Positions 55,786 through 64,000 of a stretch of DNA of 64,000 nt are shown here, piece after piece (position 1 is the first letter of the stretch; each line of letters opens with the position of its first letter). Source of the DNA: Platerodrilus igneus (lineage: Eukaryota > Arthropoda > Insecta > Coleoptera > Lycidae); the NCBI GenBank assembly GCA_036346225.1, contig JARFIW010000942.1, positions 2,377,001-2,441,000 of the forward strand. Reading direction: 5' to 3'. A program made the translations under genes and the position numbers. A model generated the notes under the pieces. The model made no database searches. It was not told the DNA's origin and worked only from the letters and a program-made list of their open reading frames with translations.

Positions 55786-57214
55786 CAGCGTTACCTTGCG
55801 GTTCCTGAGTAGAGGGGCTTTAGGAGGATACCAAACAAGAGCTTATATATTGTCACCGTAGAATTTAACTTTTAACATGAACTAAATACTAGTTCTTTAT
55901 TGGACAATAGATGTTATTAAATTAAGTAGATTGGATAACATTATAATGTATTATATTATTTAATATTTAATAAAAGGATTGATTATACGGCTATATATTA
56001 GGTGGAAAATAAAATTGCACTAGGTGGTCCACTAAATCTAGCATGACACGCTGGTCGCCAATTTTCCCGGGATAAATCTGCAGGCTTACCAAGTACTGAT
56101 TTTCACAATCTACAGCAGCCCAGAATTTAATTTCGTACTTTCCCGGCTTGACAGGGATGTACACCTTGAACTCACATCGTCCACGGAAAGTACACAGATG
56201 CCCATCCATAGTAATATTTTAGGAAGGAATATAAGATGATCGGCATTGGTTCGCAAACTTATCGAGCAACTCCAAAATAGCTTCTGCTTTGTTGCCTGAA
56301 GTGTCGTTCCCTGCTTCGACTCATTGTTGCTCTGAAGATCGAGAAACCGTACTCCTCTGACCAGAATTCACGAAGGATCTTTCCTCGACCCATTTGAACT
56401 CCATTCATCAACAAGAATACAAGGAATGCAAGAAGTTCTGTTCTGTCGATGTTAGTGTAGCGGCTAAAATATTCGTGGTCCTTTTTCAGATCAGATGCAC
56501 GTTTGTTGGTGTGTTCGAAGATCAGGTCTAAAATTTCATTGGCAAAGAACGTCCGTAAGGATTCCACTTTAGATTCAATGTTCATATTTTCTGGAAGGCC
56601 GGGTTTAAATCTTATTATATTTCTCAAAGGTTGTCTTCGAATAACAGATGGCTATGGGCTCTAATTTATTGCACCATTCTTGCTGATGTATCCGGCACTG
56701 TGGCTGTTGTATTCTTCTCCATCCGAATCTCCGGAATCATTCTCGTTCTCACTATTAAAGAGTACATTATCGTCCTCAGCATCACTTTGGTCAAATTCAT
56801 CCGTCACCTCCTGCGAATTTAGTATGTCTAGCACATCATCGATGTGCAATACATTCTGGCGACTTGTGCTTGCCAGTTTCTACACTGACTTTACATCCGA
56901 ATACCAATAATATGGTAACAGCATCTATTTTGACGCTTTAGAAAATATACAACGCACCACACGACGATGCAATTGTTACTGAAATGATGAAATACATTTG
57001 TACGCTAGATGACGCAATTGCTATTGAGTTATAACACTGCGCACGATGACGAAATTGTTTCCGAGATGATGCAATACACTGTACCAGTTGATGCAATGTT
57101 ACGAGTTATTAAACTACACAAAGACGTAATTGTTGCCGAGATGATGCAATTAAAACAAAAACGTGTAACCTGTCGGGGTCATTTTGTACCCCACGCGAGT
57201 TAAGGTTTGTAGCT

Positions 57215-57810
57215 GCGAGTGGTCCTTTCTAAAAAGACTTCTTGAACTTCTTAACACATTTATTTATTAAAACAGAAATTAAAATTGAATTTTGATAATC
57301 TTGAAAGAATTATTCTAAGTCGAAAATATTTAGTTAATTGTACAAGTGAGTTATCTAACGAACTGCAATGTTAAAGCTGAACGATGGATTAACTGCCTGT
57401 GAGTGGAGCTCCCGGGACTTTTATAACATCCCTACCCCCTCACAAGTCTGTGGGAACTTGCAGACCTAATGTCTGCTTACACTTGACTCTTATTCATAAT
57501 ACATTGTTGTAATCTTAAAGCTATTCATAACTACTTTGTTGCGAGCTTACTTCTGCGTAATCTCGGTACGTGACTGTCTGTGACCACCTGTTACCTGACA
57601 TCTGCAGTGTCACTTATCTCTGTGCTACAAAGTAGCGCTTTCGTTCCCATGAACGTTAATAAACTGAAATGAATTGTCCTTCATGACATTGTTGCACATC
57701 ATTTAGCGCATTTTCAAATATTTCTAATAATTTCTTAAGTATTAGTTTTTTATATATATAATAAATGGGGGATTACATAACTCGCGTAATTAATTTAAAA
57801 TAATTAAATA
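57215..57810 (-). repeat. LTR-like repeat family C, copy 2
   Basis: Colinear with 6215-6730: ACTGCAATGTTAAAGC, GGAGCTCCCGGGACTTTTATA, GTGGGAACTTGCAGACC, GGGGATTACATAACTCG. On the minus strand a TATA box TATAAAAGTCCCGGGAG. It lies inside the piggyBac-ended interval beyond the transposase N-terminus, so it was probably inserted there. Confidence 0.7.
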
Positions 57811-57971
57811 ACCACAGGTACTAGAAGCTCAAACTTTTGGAAATTTAAAGATCAATCATATAGGAAAAAAGTCAAGAAACATTGACCATACTGGCTAATA
57901 CATTTTTTTAATACTTAAAAATTCATTGCACTTGGAATCGAAAATGACCTCAGACAGGAAGCAAGGGTTAA

Positions 57972-59039
57972 AATATTTGCATGAAGTTGTAAATCACCTA
58001 TAAACACTGTTCATTTAACTTGCTTCTACTCAATTCTACGATTTAGATTTTGTTCCAACATTGATTTTACGTTATTAAGCTCTTTATATTTAAATATATA
58101 TCCAAATTTAAGTGTTTGTAGAGAAAAGAATGTAATCTCACTACGCTAGTGGTCAAAACTTCTTTTTCGACAAAATAAACTTATACTTTAGTTCAATCAT
58201 CATAAATAACTACCTTTTTCGTTTAAAATAATTTAATGGAAAATATATCTTTTTAACGTAAGTAATACGCACTGCGTTTACTTTTAAAATCCATAATACT
58301 TACCCGCATATATACCTTATCCTCACGCAATCTCCTCCTTTTCTTATGGTCTTGTTTGGTTAGGATATAAAAGAAGTTTTTAAATCGTTTCGCAACTGAA
58401 AACATCCCTCTGCAGATTTTTCGTGATGATTAGAATTGAATTACGACAATAATAAGTAAAGAATAAATCACGTTTCAAGCATCAAGTAATTTTTAACGCT
58501 TCTGCCTTTGTTCAATTAAATAAGGCTTAAGATAATTCAACCAGTTTCAGCTAAATAAAAGAACAAGAGTCATTTATATTCAAAACAACTTATTAAATTT
58601 AAGGCTGACATGTTTTGTATCACAAGGCATTCCTTTAGCATTTGGTCTTTAGTACACTTACATTGATTAATACGTTTTATGTTTTGTACGCCATGAGGAG
58701 GGTCGCCTACATTGCTTTGAAACCTTTTATCTCCACGCTGAGTAATTATACGATACATACGTCTCTAATGAAAGCGCATTTCCCATGTTTAATCACATTG
58801 GATAGGGATTACAGTAGGCTTTGTTTACCAAGGCCTTGCATAAAACAATCGCTCTTTGAGTCACAAATTGAATAGTGATATTCGTAATAAAATTTTAGAC
58901 ACTACCCGCCTCGTCGTAAAGTTCATAATAGTCGATCTCTAAAATTTCCATGTAAAATAGCTTTTCATGTTTCGAACATGTGCTATTTAACTTTGAAATT
59001 TTTAGTCCAGCTCTTAAAAGCAATCAGTACATATTGGTG
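57972..59039. other. No gene recognised
   Basis: AT-rich. Overlapping ORFs on both strands near 58570-58875 cancel as chance. No repeat identified. Confidence 0.45.
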
Positions 59040-59317
59040 TTGTAGTGGTTGGCAGGTTGACCCAAAAGTTCATACCGACTATATGAGTATGCGACAAGAT
59101 AGAGATGAAAGTAGTAGTGAATTGTGCTTTGGCGCGTGAAGACATCGCATCGTTCTACGAGCTCTCCTCAACTGCATCTTAGCTTAGGCTAAGATTACTG
59201 TACTGTTTAGTACAAATCTATGAGAATTATAATTACGAGAATTAAAACATTGCTCTTCTCAGGGCGAAGGACGTAACAAACCCGAAGCGTGCTTCGGTGA
59301 CGTTTACGGACAGTGAC

Positions 59318-60544
59318 ATGGACGCAGAAACAATCAAGGCACGTCGAGTACGTGAACAACACTCCGACTACGAGACTGAGACGAAACGCACCCGCAAGAC
59401 TGCAGACAACGCAACTGACAAACAATACACGATCGTGCCTGACGCACCACCCGTTGAGCCGACGAAGATACCTATTTCCTACGCCACAGCAACCTTCAGC
59501 CCATCATCCACGAGCACATCAAGACCAACGACCTCAAACCCTACAAACAAGACCGCAGCGACGAGTAACAGAATTCCGCCCATTTTCATTGCTACATTTC
59601 CTGATTTCATCAAGCACGCAAAAGAAATGAAACGAATTACGAAACGTGACATAAACATACGAGCAACCGGACTAGGTGCACGAATCCACGCAGCCGACGC
59701 CGACGAGTTCCGATTTGCACAAGATTACTTGAAGAAACGCGCTATTGAATTCCACACGTACGGACTGAAAACCGAACGACAACTTAAGGTTGTAATCCAA
59801 GGACTAGCTGCGAACATTACACCGGAGGACGTCACCAACGAACTGTTGGACAGGAAATTTAAAATTGAACACGTAACTAGACTACAATCAAAGGACAAAC
59901 AATACAGCAATACATTTCTGGTTATACTAAAAAACGAACCGACATCACAGACCATTTATGACATTCGAGAACTTCTATACTGCCACGGCGTTAGAGTTGC
60001 TGCCTTCCAATCGAGGGTGGAGATTCCACAATGTTTTGCATGCCAACGCTACGGACACTCCACTAACTACCCCGCTAACTACAGGAACTGTCCAGCCTAC
60101 CAAGAACTACTCGACAAGAAAAAGAAGACGCACCAACCACCAGAACCGATACTCGCACAGAACACATCCGACACCTCCGACTCAGACGAAGAGGTAGGCT
60201 GGAAAAGAGGCGACCGTAACAAGAAGACACGATCACGCAAGACCCCACAGGAAACACCGACAAAACCGACTGAAGCGGTTACGGCAACAACATCCACCAC
60301 ATACTGTACACCAGACACCGACAGCTCCTCGGACGTCAGTATGGACAGCGCTCCCGAAAAACGAGTGAAACGAAGACGCAGACGATCCACGAAGACCAAG
60401 TCGACAAAAAAGACGACACCGACTACCACCGCAACGCCTACAACAGAAGCTCACACCACCGTAAGGGCTGCTCCAGCTGCCCCAGCACCTGAAGCAGTCA
60501 CGCCACAAACACCAACCAGGACAGTAGCATCAAACGACTACTGA
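59318..60544 (+). CDS. Jockey-like LINE ORF1 (Gag-like), 408 residues
   Basis: An open frame encoding a LINE nucleic-acid-binding ORF1 protein. It has a polar N-terminus, a Pro/Ser/Thr-rich linker, a conserved central part (about residues 90-230, with VVIQGLAANITPEDV), a zinc-knuckle region IPQCFACQRYGHSTN, then a Thr/Pro/Lys-rich tail with a basic block (KRVKRRRRRSTK). In the knuckle, the first three ligands C-x2-C-x4-H are present but the fourth Cys position is Pro, and the following knuckle keeps only one Cys. The ATG at 59318 is chosen; an in-frame GTG at 59297 lies upstream. Intact length contrasts with the ruined ORF2. Confidence 0.85.
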   Translation: MDAETIKARRVREQHSDYETETKRTRKTADNATDKQYTIVPDAPPVEPTKIPISYATATFSPSSTSTSRPTTSNPTNKTAATSNRIPPIFIATFPDFIKHAKEMKRITKRDINIRATGLGARIHAADADEFRFAQDYLKKRAIEFHTYGLKTERQLKVVIQGLAANITPEDVTNELLDRKFKIEHVTRLQSKDKQYSNTFLVILKNEPTSQTIYDIRELLYCHGVRVAAFQSRVEIPQCFACQRYGHSTNYPANYRNCPAYQELLDKKKKTHQPPEPILAQNTSDTSDSDEEVGWKRGDRNKKTRSRKTPQETPTKPTEAVTATTSTTYCTPDTDSSSDVSMDSAPEKRVKRRRRRSTKTKSTKKTTPTTTATPTTEAHTTVRAAPAAPAPEAVTPQTPTRTVASNDY

Positions 60545-60649
60545 ACAAAGCACTACAGTGGACGCAACGACTCATATCGACCTACATGGCTGGGGAACCC
60601 GTTATTCCGCTTCTATTGAAGGCACTGTTCGACATTTTCACGACCCTTA

Positions 60650-63052
60650 ATGGATAATCAACAAACACGACAACTGCGACTACTCTCTTGGAACGCCAAC
60701 GGAATAAAACACAGAACTACGACACTTCTTGGCCGAATTTGACATCGATATCGCACTACTTGGGGAGACGAAACTAAACCACAACCACGCACCCAAGATC
60801 GCAAATTACACAACTCACAGAAAAGACAGGACCATCGAACCAGGACAAATAACAAGTGGAGGAGTAGCCGTACTTATTCACAGACGAATCACGCATCACG
60901 TACTAGACCTTCCACAAACACAGCTAGATGCTGCAGGCGTGGAAATATACGCAGACGGACGACTACTGAGACTCATCTCCGTATACCGAAGCCCAACGAG
61001 AATATTAACTACGCAAGACATCGACAACCTAACGCTAGGAGACACGGCTACGATAATCATGAGTGACTTAAACGCTAAACACACCACTCACTGGGCAAAG
61101 ACTTTGACATCACCGGACCAGACACACCGACTAGAATACCTCCAAACCCAGATCATCAACCTGACATACTAGACATAACGCTAGTGATAAACATGCCGTA
61201 CAACTTCACGACAGAAGTGATACAAGACGTAAGCTCCGACCACCTACCGATATTAACTACGATTCACACAACGCCACATACACAAGAGACGAATAACACC
61301 GTCACATCAACAAACTAGAAGAAATTCAACAAGTACCTACAGCACAAAATAACATCTGGAAACCCGATCGTCGACACACACGAACAAATCGACGCAGCCA
61401 CAAAATACATCACCAATACGCTACAAGAAGCACTAAATTACAGCACTACGACAAGAGTCCAGAACACTAACAGACCACGACTTCCTGACTACCTTCGTGA
61501 CATCATTAAACAGAAAAGGAAGTTAGTCCGGAGATGGCGGATAACGAGAGACCCAGCCATCAAAACACAACTAAATGCAACACAAGCCGCACTGAAAACC
61601 CTACTAGACGAACACAACACGCAACAGTGGACGGAACGCATCAACAATGTTCTCGAGACTGAGGGGAACTTACACCGACTCAACAGAGGACTCATAAGAA
61701 GACATCAACAATCCAACGCACCACTAGACAGGCCAGACGAAAAAATCTACAACGCCCGTGAAAAGGCAAACATATTCGCCACGGCACTACAAGAAACATA
61801 CTCACCGAACCCAACAACACACCAGCAACATGAAACACACGTAAAGAAACTATGGACGAACTACTACAGATGCACCCAGAAGACCACATACCACTCATTA
61901 CACCAAAAAACATCAAACAAACAATTCTCAGCAACAGAGACAGAAAAGCACCAACACCACAAACCAAGGACTCAAAAACATCACGAAATGCACACTGGCA
62001 TACATCACGAGAATTCAACGGTATACTTCTACAACGACATTATCTCACAGCATGGAAGACTGCAATCACAGTAATGATACACAAGACAGGAAAAACAAGG
62101 ACAAACTTGTCACACTACCGACCGATATCGCTCCTCAGTGCGTTATCAAAAATATTCGAACGACTACTACTACAAAAACTGAAACATCACCTACGAGCAG
62201 TATCTCTGGACATACAAAACGCATTCGACAAGGTTTGGCACAGAGGACTCCTGTACAAACTAGCGACTATACACCAAGTACAACTACAATACATACAGCT
62301 ACTCGACAGCTACCTCACAGACCGAAAACTACAATTACGAGTAGACGGACAGCTACCGCACGAAATACTCATCACGGCTGGAGTTCCGCAAGGCGAATGT
62401 CTCTCAGCAGCACTGTTCAACTCCTACATGCAAGACATACCAGGCAACGACAACATCAAATGCAGACTATACGCTGAAGACATTTTATTCATCACAACAG
62501 CACGCCATCCCAGACTAGCGACACAAAGATTACAACGCCACCCTACCCGACTGGTTGGGAAGATGGAAAATACAAATCAACGTTGACAAAACAGAAACCA
62601 TACTTTTCTCACGACACAGACTACACCGATACCTTCCGCCAGCGTTTGGAGGGCAGCAACTTCCGTGGAAAAACACCATACGATACCTCGGAGTGACGAT
62701 CGACAGAAACCTTAGCCTCCACAAACACCTAGACAAGACGCTTAAAAAAGCAAGACAAACCAAAGGCTACCTACATTCGATGCTGACATTTAACAACAAA
62801 TTACCGACAGAAACACGAACCAGAATTTACAAAACGCACATAAGACCGATCATCACCTACGAATCACAAGCATGGCTGACATACCTTTCAAAGACAAACT
62901 TACTACGCCTAGAAGCATTTCAGAACATCATCCTTCGACTGATTACCGGCGCACGGTGGTTCGTCAGAAACGATTCAATACGACACGATTTAAACATTTC
63001 CACAGTACACGAATACTGTAGAACAAACGCCATAAAAACATATCAAACATAG
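60650..63052 (+). pseudogene. Jockey-like LINE ORF2: endonuclease and reverse transcriptase, broken
   Basis: Starts at the ATG at 60650. Endonuclease: LLSWNANGI, LLGETKL and MSDLNAKH (to 61172), with a frame change near 60727. Linker 61190-61850 in shifted frames. RT: NLSHYRPISLLSALSKIFE, LDIQNAFDKVWHRGLLYKL, GVPQGECLSAALFN and YAEDILF (62470-62481). Then 62555-63052 with VDKTETILFSR, YLGVTIDRNLSLHKH and the family-typical tail. Between LKHHL and AVSLDIQ (near 62196) about 40 residues, including the usual GFR motif, are missing. The catalytic YADD is YAED. At least four frame changes. Confidence 0.85.
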
Positions 63053-63374
63053 ACGACACACCACATCCATCCATACGAGACGTTGCACCGCTACAAGGCA
63101 CGCGACAAACAATCAAAAAACGACCACGCCGACTACTAGATGTGTAACATAACATCAGACAAAAGCACACCAGACCGGAACTAGTTGGCTAAATAAAAAA
63201 ACAACTAGGACACAACACGAGATCCAGACCACTAGGTGGAAAAACAGACACCTAGACAAAACAGCAAAAACCACTAGGTTACTGCTAACTACTAGACGCG
63301 CCCTGAGAGGGCAGGATCAACCAGGATAACAGATGAAAATAGACCACAAGATGGCGCAGTTAGTAACCGGGTTT

Positions 63375-63650
63375 GGAACCTTGAAAATTTATTTGCGACG
63401 ATTCGGGTTGAGCGAGAACAACCGCTACGAATGCGGCAAGTGTACGAAAAGCACCGAGCACGTGGTATAGAACTGGTCGATCAAGTCGGCTAACAGAGGA
63501 TTGGCGGACCGGAAACTAGCTGTCGTTGTGATAAAATGGCCTAAAAGCTTGGAAGAAGTCCAGAGAGTGGCTAACAAAAAACGTTCTGAATAGCCTTGAA
63601 GGATTTTGTAAGGAAAGACGTCGAGAACAGGGTGTCAAAGGGGGGGAGAG
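63375..63650 (+). pseudogene. LINE C-terminal knuckle fragment (R1-like)
   Basis: The plus-strand frame YLRRFGLSENNRYECGKCTKS, interrupted here after KCTKS for brevity, continues TEHVV and meets a stop where a Cys would follow. Such LxRFGL...CxxC...EHVL patterns end R1-type ORF2 proteins. Downstream frames to 63650 are consistent but broken. It lies right after the Jockey-like element and is a separate insertion remnant. Confidence 0.55.
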
Positions 63651-63734
63651 TCTGAAATTTGGAGTACTAGGTAGTTTAATTTAGACTTTAATTTAGTCTT
63701 TATATTATGGCACGAGATAGATTTGGGCCTTTGG

Positions 63735-64000
63735 GAGCTTCTTTATAAAAACATTTATTTCCCAAAAAACTCTTCTATTGATTTTATTCTCAATTATACA
63801 ATTACGAAAAATGACTTCTTTCTGTTACAATCAGCTTAGACGTTGATATTCACTAAACTAATTGAAATTGACAAAATACTAGAAGTTGATAATCAATAAT
63901 TAATAATTAAAAATTATGGTGAGTAGCTTGAACCACCAACAATGTTAAAGTTATGAAGTTCGAGACTGACTGGCGATCAGGGGCTTCCCAGGGTATTTAT
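63735..64000 (-). repeat. LTR-like repeat family C, copy 3 (cut by window end)
   Basis: Matches copies 1 and 2 in order, with GGTGAGTAGCTTGA, ACAATGTTAAAG and GGGCTTCCCAGGGTATTTAT, and stops at the window edge exactly at the TATA-like box (reverse-read ATAAATACCCTGGG). Confidence 0.65.

Larger units (their letters stand above)
52595..56020. repeat. 3.4-kb near-perfect palindrome inserted in piggyBac copy 2
   Basis: The left arm (about 52595-54118) is repeated inverted in the right arm (about 54487-56020), about 1.52 kb each, with only scattered small differences. The spacer is about 370 bp. The ends are GCAATTTTATTTTCC and its complement. The transposase reading stops at one edge and resumes at the other, and comparison with copy 1 shows an almost clean insertion. 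No transposase of its own is visible. Each arm holds a small ORF and a possible 40-nt exon, and the spacer holds an LTR/primer-binding-site-like junction. Confidence 0.9.
51881..56850 (-). pseudogene. piggyBac transposase, copy 2 (split by palindrome and SINE)
   Basis: Minus-strand coding pieces: 56849-56661, acidic N-terminus; 56627-56259, with RTELLAFLVFLLMNGVQMGR; 56209-56021, with the first Asp in a changed context (MDGHLCTFRGR) and FKVYIPVKPGKYEIKFW. The chain then breaks at a 3.4-kb insertion (56020-52595) and resumes at 52590-52296 with EYRDRQFFTSFSLAQELL and STKPGVDTLR (third Asp). The SINE follows, then 52055-51881 with SAKRGTRRW and the C-terminus. The second Asp region was lost at the palindrome junction. 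A stop after GINA is shared with copy 1. Between the SINE and 51881 the sequence matches copy 1 closely. Confidence 0.85.
45718..57971 (-). mobile_element. 12.25-kb interval with piggyBac-like ends and TTAA on both sides
   Basis: The left end is TTAA (45718-45721) followed by CCCTTGCTTCCTATCTG. The right end, reverse-read, is TTAA (57968-57971) followed by CCCTTGCTTCCTGTCTG. The 17-bp inverted repeats differ at one base. TTAA target duplication and CCC-type ends are hallmarks of piggyBac elements. Inside are two partial piggyBac transposases, TA-bounded elements, a 3.4-kb palindrome and an LTR-like repeat. Near both ends lies a subterminal palindrome of the form GGGGTCxATTTTxxCCCC (45770s; 57175-57195). 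The two ends may come from different original copies. Confidence 0.8.
59040..63340 (+). mobile_element. Jockey-like LINE, both ORFs present, ORF2 broken
   Basis: Plus-strand element: leader (about 59040-59317), ORF1 (59318-60544), 105-bp gap, ORF2 (60650-63052), 3' UTR to about 63340. Sense-strand composition is A/C-rich and unlike the AT-rich neighbours. The Jockey clade is suggested by the ORF1 zinc-knuckle region and the ORF2 style (AFDKVWHRGLLYKL, GVPQGECLSAALFN). No poly(A) tail or target duplication was recognised, so the ends are approximate. Confidence 0.8.

Noticed and set aside
59207..60508. Cys/Val/Ser-rich minus-strand ORFs
   Set aside because: Shadows of the A/C-rich Jockey-like ORF1.
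1..64000. CRISPR arrays, bacterial operons, rRNA genes
   Set aside because: Nothing of the kind seen; tandem repeats lack unique spacers and the sequence is eukaryotic in character.

Overview
The window is repeat-dominated, AT-rich animal DNA with no host gene that I can recognise. It most likely comes from an arthropod, probably an insect. The evidence is (1) TTAGG-type telomeric repeats (CCTAA units at about 3.88, 10.02 and 12.68 kb) carrying R1-clade LINEs, (2) the mix of Gypsy, R1-like, R2-like, RTE-like, Jockey-like, piggyBac and Merlin elements, and (3) tRNA-derived SINEs. Almost every coding signal is a transposable-element protein, mostly frameshifted or truncated.

Layout. 0.6-1.3 kb: remnant of a Gypsy integrase. 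3.7-14.3 kb: two inverted copies of a small repeat flank a block of two minus-strand LINEs, each set between CCTAA repeats, followed by an almost intact, intron-containing Merlin transposase. 15.3-31.3 kb: a cluster of non-coding elements of about 2 kb, bounded by (TA)n tracts, with a Gag remnant and several minisatellites between the first copies. 32.9-37.3 kb: an RTE-like LINE with three stacked 3' ends and an internal duplication in its endonuclease. 38.6-41.7 kb: an R1-type endonuclease fragment, an R2-like LINE fragment and a SINE. 44.1-45.6 kb: a palindromic repeat. 45.7-58.0 kb: a 12.25-kb interval with piggyBac-like ends and TTAA on both sides. It holds two decayed piggyBac copies that share one SINE insertion; one is split by a 3.4-kb near-perfect palindrome. 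59.0-63.3 kb: a Jockey-like LINE with an open ORF1 and a broken ORF2. The window closes in a third copy of an LTR-like repeat.

The genes do not form a pathway. The region reads as layered insertions: LINEs into telomeric repeats, SINEs into a LINE and into piggyBac, a palindrome and an LTR-like repeat into piggyBac. The most novel-looking items are the TA-bounded element family, whose copies share a start-site block, a 5' splice site and two further blocks at near-constant spacing in both orientations, and the palindrome, which carries a small ORF, a possible 40-nt exon and an LTR/primer-binding-site-like junction at its centre. All calls come from reading the sequence; no database search was possible.
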